Part shown: positions 1 through 6,991 of the stretch, one piece after another
How the letters are laid out: the number at the start of each line of letters is the position of its first letter
Numbering within the stretch: position 1 is the stretch's first letter
DNA from: Myxococcales bacterium
GTDB taxonomy: Bacteria > Myxococcota > Polyangia > Polyangiales > Polyangiaceae
Assembly (NCBI GenBank): GCA_020430865.1
Contig: JAGQIY010000832.1
Coordinates: 1-10,647, forward strand
DNA: 10,647 nucleotides
Reading direction: 5' to 3'
Made by a program: the position numbers and the translations under genes
Notes under the pieces: model-generated
Seen by the model: the letters and a program-made list of their open reading frames with translations, nothing else
Told to the model about the DNA's origin: nothing
The model's database searches: none

Positions 1-44
1 AGTCTTCCTTGGTAAGGTGTCGCCCGGCACCGAGGCATGCGGTC

Positions 45-172
45 TCTTCGCGCCGCTGCCTCGTGGCGCCGCTGCCTCGTGGCGTCGCTGCCTCTTCGCG
101 CCGCTGCCTCGTCGCGACGCTGCGTCTTCGCGATGCTGCGTCTTCGCGATGCTGCGTCTTCGCGATGCTGCG
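45..172. repeat. Tandem array of eight 16-bp repeats
   Basis: Eight units of exactly 16 bp lie head to tail with no insertions. The last three units (125-172) are identical copies of tcttcgcgatgctgcg. Units 1 (45-60) and 4 (93-108) are identical to each other and read tcttcgcgccgctgcc. Units 2, 3 and 5 begin tcgt and differ by one or a few substitutions. All share the core pattern TC.T.GCG..GCTGC. Because 16 is not a multiple of three, a protein repeat is not favoured; all three forward frames simply stay open, which creates long artefactual frames. The array ends 35 bp from the stop codon of the STAS gene, so it sits in that gene's 3' flank. It could be a minisatellite, a binding-site array or a source of structured RNA; the sequence does not decide. 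Confidence 0.93.
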
Positions 173-207
173 TGCTTCCAGGCGCGGAGCGTGGGCCGGT
201 TTCGAGC

Positions 208-513
208 TCAGCTCTGCAGGCCGAAGACCTTGTCCAGGCGCAGTACCTGGAAGATGCTGAGGGGCTGTCCGGTGACGCCGCGAACCTCGAACTGGCCCCC
301 GCTCGCGCGAACGCGCTTGAACAGCGCGACGATGGCCCCAACCCCCGAGCTATCGATGAGCCGGAGCTTCGAGAGATCGAGCACGACCTGCTTCGGTTTC
401 TCGTCAGCGACGGCGTCCATCTGCGGTCTGACTTCGGGCGCGGTCGTGGCGTCGAACTCCCCAGAGATCTCGAGCAGGGTGATCTCGCCTTGTTTGGAAC
501 GCTTGAACTCCAT
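208..513 (-). CDS. STAS-domain anti-anti-sigma factor (SpoIIAA/RsbV type)
   Basis: This encodes a 101-residue single-domain STAS protein, a typical length for SpoIIAA/RsbV-like anti-anti-sigma factors. These are cytoplasmic partner-switch proteins: unphosphorylated they bind an RsbW-type kinase and release its target, and phosphorylation on a conserved serine turns them off. Seen here are the N-terminal beta strand with ISGEFDATTAPEVRP (residues 16-30), the strand VVLDLSKLRLID (43-54), and the diagnostic D54-S55-S56-G57 loop leading into the VGAIVALFKR helix. By comparison with SpoIIAA the phosphorylated residue should be S56. A GGAG ribosome-binding site lies 5 nt before the ATG (519-522), supporting the start. 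The gene stands alone on the minus strand with no adjacent sigma or anti-sigma gene. The nearest candidate kinase is the receiver-ATPase protein at 1863-2753. Family assignment is firm; the partner is inferred. Confidence 0.93.
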   Translation of the reverse strand: MEFKRSKQGEITLLEISGEFDATTAPEVRPQMDAVADEKPKQVVLDLSKLRLIDSSGVGAIVALFKRVRASGGQFEVRGVTGQPLSIFQVLRLDKVFGLQS

Positions 514-692
514 CGTTACTCCGAACGGAACCTACACCAGTCGTACCCGGTGTTGGGAAGGGGAACCGTTGCTTCGCATCTCGGCCACGAAGGCAACCTT
601 TCGTGCCGGCAGTGGTTTCAACCTGGCGGGTGGGGGGGCGTCGCGCAGGCGGCGTTTCCCCCTAGTCCTGTCTCCGTGGTCTTCTGCAGACA

Positions 693-723
693 CGCTCGCC
701 CCCCTGGAGGGTGTCGGCGAGCG
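693..723. repeat. Perfect 8-bp inverted repeat (hairpin or operator)
   Basis: CGCTCGCC (693-700) is perfectly complementary to GGCGAGCG (716-723), with a 15-nt loop. A competing pairing exists: GACAC (689-693) with GTGTC (711-715), extendable by a CCC/GGG pair with a bulge. The element is about 180 bp upstream of the STAS start and about 470 bp upstream of the MarC-like start. There is no T-tract on either side, so a Rho-independent terminator is unlikely. It could be an operator or a structured leader. Confidence 0.45.
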
Positions 724-1177
724 AGCCTCGTGCCTTCGCGCGTGGTTCGACACGAGGAAATCCCGCATCGGGTCGTTCGGCGGATCTCGGATTGCCTCGC
801 TAGATACGACCGTCAGTATACCCACGCGCCACCGCGGACGCCCAATACAAAAGCCCCCCGACGTGGGCCCGCTTCATCCGCCCGGCTGCTCGATCACCTG
901 CGCGTGCCCATCGCCGGGCCGAGCGCTCGGTCCCGATTCGTCGAGCTCGCCTGCCTAACCAGGAGCCCGCCCAGGGCGCGCGTCGGAGTGCTTCGTTCGA
1001 GGTCTGGTGCATGTGCCGATGTTCGGACGCTCCGCCGGAGGGGGCGCCGCGATGCAGACGTGCGGGCGTCGCTCCAGGGCTCTGTCCTGGTGCTTGCTCT
1101 CGAGCCTGGGCCGTGTTCTCGGAGCTTGGGTTAGGTGGTATCAAGCATGCTCCGACTCGAGCTTCTTCCACCGTCGA

Positions 1178-1184
1178 GGAGGAG
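1178..1184 (+). promoter_or_regulatory. Ribosome-binding site setting the MarC-like start
   Basis: GGAGGAG lies 8 nt before the GTG at 1193. It is the strongest Shine-Dalgarno match nearby and is the reason for choosing 1193 over the in-frame GTG at 1184, which overlaps the motif, or the far-upstream in-frame start at 1007. Confidence 0.75.
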
Positions 1185-1192
1185 TGGGCAGC

Positions 1193-1828
1193 GTGCGCGA
1201 AGTCTTGACCTACTGGGCCCTGGTGCTGATCTCCGTGCTGGGGGTGGCGAATCCGATCCGATTGAGCGGGGCTCTGGTGATCGCGGGTGAGGGGCTCGGT
1301 GAAGGTGAACGCAGGCGCGTGATCCGGCGCGCGAGTCTGCTCGCGCTTGGTTTGCTGCTCGCGGCCGCCTGGGTGGGCAACCACGTCGTGCTCTACTTCG
1401 GCATCAAGACCGGAGGCTTCCGCGCTGCTTGCTCTCTACTCGTGCTGGTGTTGTGCCTTACGGAAATGCTGAGGAACCAACCGCTCAGCGCCTGGCCAGG
1501 CCAGCGCGACCCCGAGCACCTGGCGGGCGAGTTGGTGTTCTCGGGCCTCGCGGCGGTCCCCGTGCTGGGGACCGTCGTGATCTACTCGGGGGAGACACGA
1601 GAGCTCTGGCGGCGGGAGGTCACGCTCTCCGCGGTGTGCGTCGCGCTGGCAATCTCGTTCGTCGTGTTGCGCGCAGGGCCCAGGCTGCTCGAGCATTTCG
1701 GCGAGCGCGGGATGAGGTGGATGGGGCACGTGCTCCGGCTGACCGCCGCAGGCTGGGCGGTGGACTTCTTCTCGATCGGCGTGCGAGATCTCCTGCCGCT
1801 GATCACCTCGACTCCCCCTGCGCAATGA
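1193..1828 (+). CDS. MarC-family integral membrane protein (diverged)
   Basis: The protein has 211 residues and about six membrane segments (roughly residues 5-24, 47-66, 77-94, 113-132, 144-162 and 177-198), matching the usual size and topology of the MarC (UPF0056) inner-membrane family, whose transport role is unsettled. Family-like features are an Asn-Pro near the N-terminus (N20-P21), the stretch ERRRVIRRASLLALGLLL (39-56), FGIKTGGFRAACSLLVLVL (69-87), and a final segment of the pattern MRWMGHVLRLTAAGWAVDFF (174-193). The usual DPxGxxPxF and GPGAI motifs are not kept: here they read NPIRLSGAL and AAVPVLGTV, so substrate handling may differ. Codons before 1193 give an Arg/Gly-rich, non-membrane extension and are probably untranslated. 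The gene converges on the receiver-ATPase gene with 34 bp between stops. Family call is good; function is unknown. Confidence 0.72.
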   Translation: MREVLTYWALVLISVLGVANPIRLSGALVIAGEGLGEGERRRVIRRASLLALGLLLAAAWVGNHVVLYFGIKTGGFRAACSLLVLVLCLTEMLRNQPLSAWPGQRDPEHLAGELVFSGLAAVPVLGTVVIYSGETRELWRREVTLSAVCVALAISFVVLRAGPRLLEHFGERGMRWMGHVLRLTAAGWAVDFFSIGVRDLLPLITSTPPAQ

Positions 1829-1862
1829 CACGAGCGAGCTGGAGAGCGTCGACGTCAGGCGT

Positions 1863-2753
1863 TCAGCCGCGGTGGATCCGCTTCTTCATGGTGATTTCAT
1901 TGCCGCGCGGATTATGGTGGACTTCGTCCATGAAGGTGTGGATGAGCAGTAGTCCTCGGCCGTGGACCCGATCGAGGCTGGCAGCATCCTCGGGATTCGG
2001 CAGCGACTTCGGGTCGAAGCCTCGGCCCTGGTCTCCCACCACGAAGTGCACGTCGGAGCGGGTGATTCGCGCCAGCACGCGCACCTTGCGTTCGGCGTAG
2101 GGCGGAGCCTGCATGCGCTGCTGCGCGGTCCGATCCCACTCGCCGCCGTCCAGCTCACGCAGCTTCGAGTCGAGCTCGAGGTTCCCATGGTACACCGCGT
2201 TGGCGAGTGACTCGCGCAGGGCGACGCCCACCTGCAATAGCGTCGTCTGATCGAAGCAGCGCATGAGCGCGAGGTCCGACTCGAGGTGGCGCACCAACGC
2301 GGCCAGCTCCCCCGGCGCGTTACCCACCTCGAAGACGGTCTGGGTCTCCGCGATGCAGTCCAGCACGCGCTGTTGATCTCGCGCTGGTTGGGTCAGCTCG
2401 AGGACGTCGCGGATGGTCGAGGCCAGCTCCCGCGCGAGATCTCGCTTCGGCACGTAGCTCGTCGCGCCTCTACGCAGGGCCTGAACGGCGACCGATTCAC
2501 TACCATGGGCGGTCATCAGGACCACCGGTAGCGCAGGGAAACGCGCGTGGACGGTCTCCACGAGCTGGAGCCCGTCCATCTCCGGCATGATCATGTCCGT
2601 CAGGACCAGATCGGGGGCCATGGCGGCGATCGATTCGAGCGCCTGGGCACCGTTCTCGGCGAACGACGTCTCGAAGCCAGACTTCTCGAGCAGGCGCCCC
2701 GCCAGCTTCCGATCGAGCGGCGAGTCATCGACGACTAGGATCCGTTGGGCCAT
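1863..2753 (-). CDS. Receiver domain fused to RsbW/SpoIIAB-type ATPase (anti-sigma kinase-like)
   Basis: This 296-residue protein has two domains. Residues 3-118 are a complete response-regulator receiver: acidic pair D9-D10, phosphoacceptor D53 (LTDMIMPEMDG), T81 and K103. After a short linker, about residues 145-294 form a GHKL ATPase of the anti-sigma-kinase class. Its N box is ESLANAVYHGN with E181 and N185, its G1 box is D241-Q-G-R-G245, and its G2 element is H264-G-R-G267. There is no HisKA or DNA-binding domain, so the output is expected to be a Ser/Thr kinase or sequestering activity toward a STAS partner, switched by aspartyl phosphorylation. The plausible STAS partner is encoded at 208-513. 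The gene follows the hybrid kinase gene by 46 bp on the same strand with no terminator between them, suggesting co-transcription. No strong ribosome-binding site precedes its ATG. The PP2C phosphatase domain present in the related HsbR and SypE proteins is missing. Confidence 0.93.
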   Translation of the reverse strand: MAQRILVVDDSPLDRKLAGRLLEKSGFETSFAENGAQALESIAAMAPDLVLTDMIMPEMDGLQLVETVHARFPALPVVLMTAHGSESVAVQALRRGATSYVPKRDLARELASTIRDVLELTQPARDQQRVLDCIAETQTVFEVGNAPGELAALVRHLESDLALMRCFDQTTLLQVGVALRESLANAVYHGNLELDSKLRELDGGEWDRTAQQRMQAPPYAERKVRVLARITRSDVHFVVGDQGRGFDPKSLPNPEDAASLDRVHGRGLLLIHTFMDEVHHNPRGNEITMKKRIHRG

Positions 2754-2799
2754 CAGCAGAGTCAGCTTATCGCGCCGGGCTACGACGTACAGGGGCGGG

Positions 2800-5235
2800 T
2801 CAGTGCGACTTCGCCAAAAACTCCCGGAGCGCAGGTTCGAGGCGGGCGAGCTCTGCGCTCAGTTCCTGGAAGGCCCCGTGCGCACCGGCCATGTCATCAT
2901 CGCGACCCATGCGCTCGACGACCAGCGCCAGGTCGAACGCGGAGGAAGCCCCACAGTGATCCACGGCGCCTTTCAACGTATGAGCGGCGCGTCGTACCAA
3001 CTCCCCGTCCGTGTTCTCGATCCCCCGCCGCATTTCGGCCAACCAGCCGGGGTACTCCTCCAGGAACACCTCGACCAGCTCGCCTGCAAGCTCTCGATCG
3101 CCCGCTGCGTGCTGGATCAGGACTTCCTCGTCGAACGCCTGGGTCTTCCCGCTGAACGGTACGGGGCTGAAGATCACGGAAGGCATGGGCTTGGTCTCTC
3201 CCTGGGAATCGGGGACGACCGAGTCCACGGTGTCGAACAGCTCCGCCATGCGAATCGGCTTGGTCAGGTAGGCGTCGAATCCAGCTGCCAGGCATCGTTC
3301 GCGGTCCCCGCGCATCGCGTGAGCAGTGACGGCGATCACGGGGATGTGCCGCGTGCCCTGAGCTTCGTGCTCCCGCGCCTTCTTCACGGCGGTGATGCCG
3401 TCGCAACCGGGCATCATGAGATCGATCAGCGCCAGGTCGTGGTCGCCACTCGTCAACTCATCGATCGCGGACAGTCCATCGGCAACGAGCGTCACCTGGT
3501 GGCCTTGCTTCTCGAACAGGCGGCGCATCAAGCGCTGGTTGACCAGGTTGTCTTCCGCGACCAGCACCGAGAGCACCCGGGAAGCCTGAGTGGGAATTCG
3601 CACATTCCCCGTTCCTCGCGGAACCCCTCGCATTGCGTCGATGACGGCTTCGACCAAGCGCGAGGGCTTGACCGGTTTCGTGACGTAGTCGGGTACGTGG
3701 AGCCGCCTGCAGTGAGCCGCGTCCACGCTACGGTTTGGCGTGTTCAGCATCATCACGGTGGGGATGATGGTCTCGCGCCGCCTCAGCTCTTCGACCAAGC
3801 CGAACCCGCTGAGGCCCGGTAGGGTCGTGTCCACGAGCAACAAGTCGTAGCGCGCCGCGTGCTCCGCGGCGGCGTCCAGCAAGTGCAGGGCATCCTCGGA
3901 GCTGGTCGAGACATCGGAGAACATGCCCCACTCCTCGAGCTCGCGGGACAGGATCTGGCTCGTGGTGGCGATGTCTTCGACGATCAGTGCGCGGCGCCCG
4001 CTGAGTTCGCTCGGCGGCACGGTACCTCGGCGCAGGCTGGGCGCGCCTTCGTGGCCCGCGAGCAGACCAAAGCTGAACACACTGCCCTTCCCAGGCTCGC
4101 TCTGGACCTCGAGTCGACCACCCATCATCTCGACAAGCCGCGTGGAGATGGAGAGACCCAGGCCGCTCCCCCCGTGCCGGCGAGTGACCGAGCCATCGGC
4201 TTGGGTGAACGGCTCGAAGATGCGCTGCATTTTTTCCGGCGGGATACCCGGTCCGGTGTCGGTCACGCTGAACCCGACCTCCATGGTCTGGGTTCCAACC
4301 TTCGCCGAGACGCGCACCACCACCTCGCCCCGATCGGTGAACTTCACCGCGTTGCCCACGAGGTTGACGAGGACTTGGCGCAGTCTGCCAGCGTCTCCAA
4401 TCAAGGTCGGCGGGACACCATGTTCGACCTCGTAGCAGAGCTCGAGCCCCTTCTCGTGTGCTCGAAGCGCGAGGGTGCGCATGACCTCGTCGACGACCGT
4501 CCTCACGTCGAATGGAGCGGAATCCAGGTCCAGCTTGCCCGCCTCGATGCGAGAGAAGTCCAGGACGTCGTTGATGACCGTCAGCAGGGCCTCCGAAGAC
4601 CCACGCACAGTGTCCAGATACTCGCGCTGCTCTCGGGTCAGCTCCGTGTCGAGCGCCAGCTCCGTCATGCCCATGATGCCGTTCATGGGCGTTCGAATCT
4701 CGTGGCTGACGTTGGCGAGGAACTCGCTCTTGGCCACGTTCGCCGCCTCGGCCGCTTCCTTCGCCAGGCGTAGCTCGACCTCGGCGCGGTCCTTCTCTTG
4801 CAGCAGTTCGCGCAGCCGCGCCGAGTGCTGCTGTTCCATGCGCAGCGCTTCGCGAGCCAGGCGGTCGCCTCGCTTCTTCGACATCGCTGCCATCACAACG
4901 ATGGCCGGGACCGTCACGATGATCACCAGCACACGCAGCAGGTTCTCCTCCTCGTAGCGGAGCGATAGCCCATTTTCCGAGTAGAAAATTGCCAGGTAGC
5001 CACAGGTGACGAGGCCGCTGAAGATGCCCACCCGACCGCCGCCCGTGAAAGCGGAGAACACCACCAGCGTCATCAAGATGGCTGGGGGATTCGGAATGCG
5101 TAGCCCGAACTGGTCGGCCAGCTCGAAGACCGCGATGGAGACGATGGTCAGGAGCGGGCCGAGCAGCCGGAAGAGCCGGCTCGGCTCCGGAAGTCGCGCG
5201 GGTTCCGCTGGAAGGGTCTCGCTGGTCTCGGCCAT
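2800..5235 (-). CDS. Membrane hybrid sensor histidine kinase (4TM-HisKA-HATPase-REC-REC-Hpt)
   Basis: From the ATG at 5235 the product has 811 residues. Four closely spaced membrane segments (about 21-40, 50-66, 69-86 and 99-118) have only short loops, resembling a KdpD-like/DUF4118 sensor rather than a periplasmic one. A charged helical linker (119-172) leads to HisKA with phosphoacceptor H178 (SHEIRTP). The ATPase has N-box N295, G1 D326-T-G-P-G330 and G2 G356-S-G-L-G360. Receiver 1 has E420/D421, D469 and K520, with Asn498 where Thr/Ser is usual. Receiver 2 is canonical: E561/D562, D605, T637, K659. A C-terminal Hpt carries H752 (AAHTLKGA). This is a BarA-type multistep phosphorelay protein, and the Hpt histidine can pass phosphate to a separate receiver, most obviously the one encoded just downstream. 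An in-frame GTG at 5256 would add seven residues; neither start has a good ribosome-binding site, so the ATG is a preference. Confidence 0.95.
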   Translation of the reverse strand: MAETSETLPAEPARLPEPSRLFRLLGPLLTIVSIAVFELADQFGLRIPNPPAILMTLVVFSAFTGGGRVGIFSGLVTCGYLAIFYSENGLSLRYEEENLLRVLVIIVTVPAIVVMAAMSKKRGDRLAREALRMEQQHSARLRELLQEKDRAEVELRLAKEAAEAANVAKSEFLANVSHEIRTPMNGIMGMTELALDTELTREQREYLDTVRGSSEALLTVINDVLDFSRIEAGKLDLDSAPFDVRTVVDEVMRTLALRAHEKGLELCYEVEHGVPPTLIGDAGRLRQVLVNLVGNAVKFTDRGEVVVRVSAKVGTQTMEVGFSVTDTGPGIPPEKMQRIFEPFTQADGSVTRRHGGSGLGLSISTRLVEMMGGRLEVQSEPGKGSVFSFGLLAGHEGAPSLRRGTVPPSELSGRRALIVEDIATTSQILSRELEEWGMFSDVSTSSEDALHLLDAAAEHAARYDLLLVDTTLPGLSGFGLVEELRRRETIIPTVMMLNTPNRSVDAAHCRRLHVPDYVTKPVKPSRLVEAVIDAMRGVPRGTGNVRIPTQASRVLSVLVAEDNLVNQRLMRRLFEKQGHQVTLVADGLSAIDELTSGDHDLALIDLMMPGCDGITAVKKAREHEAQGTRHIPVIAVTAHAMRGDRERCLAAGFDAYLTKPIRMAELFDTVDSVVPDSQGETKPMPSVIFSPVPFSGKTQAFDEEVLIQHAAGDRELAGELVEVFLEEYPGWLAEMRRGIENTDGELVRRAAHTLKGAVDHCGASSAFDLALVVERMGRDDDMAGAHGAFQELSAELARLEPALREFLAKSH

Positions 5236-5333
5236 TGGCGGGACGCAGCGTGGCACATCCCAGCAAGCTGCGGGCTACTGCAAGTTCTTTCAGGCTCGGC
5301 CCCCGAGCGGGTTTGAGCCGAGGTCCGCGAGGT

Positions 5334-5352
5334 GCTAACGCCGCCCGCTAAC
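5334..5352. repeat. Direct repeat GCTAAC x2, 13-bp period (candidate operator)
   Basis: Two exact GCTAAC hexamers are separated by 7 bp of GC-only sequence. They stand out because AT-containing words are rare in this intergenic region. Tandem half-sites a little over one helical turn apart are typical of response-regulator binding sites, but no DNA-binding regulator is encoded in the window. Chance occurrence is possible. Confidence 0.3.
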
Positions 5353-5438
5353 TTGAAGCCGTCTCTGCCCGCCCCCCGCCTCGCCCGCCGTCGACCGTTT
5401 CGGGATCCTTTCCCAGGCGGCGCTGTCGCGTGCCGACC

Positions 5439-5443
5439 GGAGG
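5439..5443 (+). promoter_or_regulatory. Ribosome-binding site setting the flippase start
   Basis: GGAGG lies 4 nt before the GTG at 5448. This supports that start over the in-frame GTG at 5430, which has only a weak GGCGG 9 nt upstream of it. Confidence 0.65.
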
Positions 5444-5447
5444 TCTC

Positions 5448-6917
5448 GTGTCTCTAGCGTATCGCGCCGTGCTCGGCGCGCTCTGGACCATCACCAGCAG
5501 CGTCGGCGGTCGCGCGGTGGGTCTCATCGCCAACATCGTGCTCGCGGCGCTGTTGACGCCCGAGCAGTACGGCGAGGCGAACGTCGCCATGATCATCGTC
5601 TACACGGCGAACATGGCGACCTACCTGGGGTTCGGCCAGTACCTGGTGGCCAACCCGAGAGCCGGCAACGACGTGGCTTTCCACGCGACCTTCTATCACA
5701 TCAGCGTCGGCTGGATCGCGTTGCTCGGAGTGGTGTTCGCGGGAGGCTATTTCGCGAAGCTCTACGACACACCGGATCTTGGATTCTACATCAGTGCTGG
5801 GGCGCTCGCCGTCGCCATGGAGCGCGTGAGCTTCATTCCTGGTCGTATTCTCGCACGGGAAATGCGGTTCAAGGTGCTGGGGATCGCGCAGATGTGTGGC
5901 GAGTTCATGTACGCGGGCGCAGCACTGGGCTTCGCCTTCACGGGGTATGGCGCAAAGTCCCTGGTGTTCGCCGCGATACTGCGTTCGGTGGTCACCTTGC
6001 TGATCCTGACGCTGAGCGCCGAGCGCGCGATGTGGCTGACGCCCACGCGCATCACCTGGAAGACGACCCGTGAGCTGATCGACTTCGGTCTTCCGATCTC
6101 CATCGGCAACATCCTCCACTTTGGGTCGGCCAAGTGGGACAATCTGATCGTCGGCAAGGTGCTCGGCACCGGCGTGGTCGGTCAGTACAACTTCGCCTAC
6201 AACATCGCCGATATTCCCGCAGCTCAGGTGGGTGAGCACATCGGCGACGTGCTGCTACCGTCCTTCGCGAAGCTCGAGGACGCCGCAGCCCAGAAGCGCG
6301 CTCTTGCGCGGGCGTCTGGCCTGCTGTCGCTGATCGTGTTTCCGCTCGCCGTCGGGCTGGGCGCCGTCGCTCACAGCTTGCAGCGCGCGTTCCTGAAGCC
6401 TAACTGGAACCTCGTCGGCAGCATGCTCGTGTTGCTCAGCGTGCTGTCCATCGTTCGCCCGGTTGGCTGGCTGATCAGCTCGTACCTCCAGGCCACGCTG
6501 CGACCGCGAGTGATCATGACCCTCGAAGCCGTCAAGGCACTGGGGATCGTGGTCTTCGTCTACCTGTTCGCCCGCTGGCTGGGGCCGCTCTGGGCGTGTA
6601 CTGCCGTGGGGCTCGCCTTCGGCACGCACGCGCTCGCCAGCATCTGGGTGCTCAAGGCGCGGGACCAGATCCCGATGTCGCACCTGCTGCGCCCGATCGG
6701 GCGCCCGTTGTTCGCCTGCGCGCCCATGCTCGCGGTGGTGCTGGCGATTCGCTATGGCCTGAACTCGCCGAGCTGGAACGCGTGGCTCGCGTTGGTGGTG
6801 GAGATCGCCGCGGGCGCCGTCGCGTACGTCCTCGGTGCCTTCGCCTTCGCCGGGGCCCAGAGCCGCGAACTCATCGGCTTGTTGCGAGGTGCCTTGAAGC
6901 GTCAGCCAGGCGCTTGA
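5448..6917 (+). CDS. Wzx-type polysaccharide flippase (MOP superfamily)
   Basis: The product has 489 residues from the GTG at 5448 and is hydrophobic throughout, with roughly 12-14 membrane segments, the size and topology of Wzx/WzxC-like flippases. These move undecaprenyl-linked sugar repeat units across the inner membrane. Family-like features are the N-terminal pattern ALWTITSSVGGRAVGLIANIVLAALLTPEQYGEAN (about residues 11-45), the FIPGRILAREMRF segment (about 130-142), and the start of the second half, WKTTRELIDFGLPISIGNILHFGSAKWDNLIVGKVLG (about 204-240). This fits the Polysacc_synt_3 branch. It is the first gene rightward from the kinase, followed by convergent genes of an apparent exopolysaccharide cluster. 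The substrate cannot be read from sequence. The flippase call is firm; the naming as Wzx relies on family plus neighbours. Confidence 0.9.
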   Translation: MSLAYRAVLGALWTITSSVGGRAVGLIANIVLAALLTPEQYGEANVAMIIVYTANMATYLGFGQYLVANPRAGNDVAFHATFYHISVGWIALLGVVFAGGYFAKLYDTPDLGFYISAGALAVAMERVSFIPGRILAREMRFKVLGIAQMCGEFMYAGAALGFAFTGYGAKSLVFAAILRSVVTLLILTLSAERAMWLTPTRITWKTTRELIDFGLPISIGNILHFGSAKWDNLIVGKVLGTGVVGQYNFAYNIADIPAAQVGEHIGDVLLPSFAKLEDAAAQKRALARASGLLSLIVFPLAVGLGAVAHSLQRAFLKPNWNLVGSMLVLLSVLSIVRPVGWLISSYLQATLRPRVIMTLEAVKALGIVVFVYLFARWLGPLWACTAVGLAFGTHALASIWVLKARDQIPMSHLLRPIGRPLFACAPMLAVVLAIRYGLNSPSWNAWLALVVEIAAGAVAYVLGAFAFAGAQSRELIGLLRGALKRQPGA

Positions 6918-6977
6918 CCGACCGGAGATGGAGGCGCGGTGGTAGCTCGGGCGGAGAGCCGGCGCTCCTCGCCCCCA

Positions 6978-6991
6978 ACCCGAAAACGGGT
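6978..6991. terminator. Small hairpin at convergent gene junction
   Basis: ACCCG-AAAA-CGGGT forms a perfect 5-bp stem with an AAAA loop between the stop codons of the flippase and deacetylase-like genes, overlapping the latter's stop by one base. There is no T-tract on either strand, so if it ends transcription it would need Rho. Weak call based on position and symmetry. Confidence 0.25.

Larger units (their letters stand above)
514..1192. other. Gene-poor intergenic region, about 680 bp
   Basis: No frame here gives a protein I recognise. The open frames are rich in Arg, Pro, Ser and Ala and show no domain or hydrophobic pattern, as expected from GC-rich non-coding DNA. The region must hold the promoter of the minus-strand STAS gene at its left end and that of the plus-strand MarC-like gene at its right end. 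I see no convincing -35/-10 or sigma-54 pair. One clear structural element, an 8-bp inverted repeat at 693-723, is listed separately. Confidence 0.6.
5236..5447. promoter_or_regulatory. Divergent intergenic region between sensor kinase and flippase genes
   Basis: These 212 bp separate the divergently transcribed histidine kinase and Wzx-type flippase genes, so both promoters should lie here. A nested hairpin spans 5293-5319: outer stem GGCTC/GAGCC, inner stem CCC/GGG. A direct repeat GCTAAC occurs at 5334-5339 and 5347-5352, 13 bp start to start. I see no convincing -35/-10 pair. The regulatory role is inferred from position. Confidence 0.5.

Noticed and set aside
45..172. CRISPR array
   Set aside because: The units are contiguous 16-bp repeats with no unique spacers and no cas genes nearby.
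532..825. Minus-strand frame of 97 codons just upstream of the STAS gene
   Set aside because: The predicted peptide is Arg/Pro/Ser-rich with no secondary-structure pattern, and no ribosome-binding site precedes its ATG.
17..1134. Long forward open frames of 313 and 365 codons spanning the repeat array and the STAS gene
   Set aside because: They are open because the 16-bp repeats and GC-rich codons lack stops; they overlap the clear STAS gene antisense and show no domain or plausible composition.
800..1384. Minus-strand frame of 194 codons
   Set aside because: It overlaps the start of the MarC-like gene and has low-complexity His/Arg/Ala/Gly composition typical of an antisense shadow.
3728..5266. 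Minus-strand frame of 512 codons inside the hybrid kinase
   Set aside because: It lies in another frame of the kinase gene, whose product has every expected motif; the alternative protein is Arg/Gly/Ala-rich without domains.
5251..5267. TGGCAC resembling the -24 element of a sigma-54 promoter
   Set aside because: The -12 GC is absent at the required spacing (the nearest GC is one base too close), and the motif overlaps the start region of the kinase gene on the other strand.
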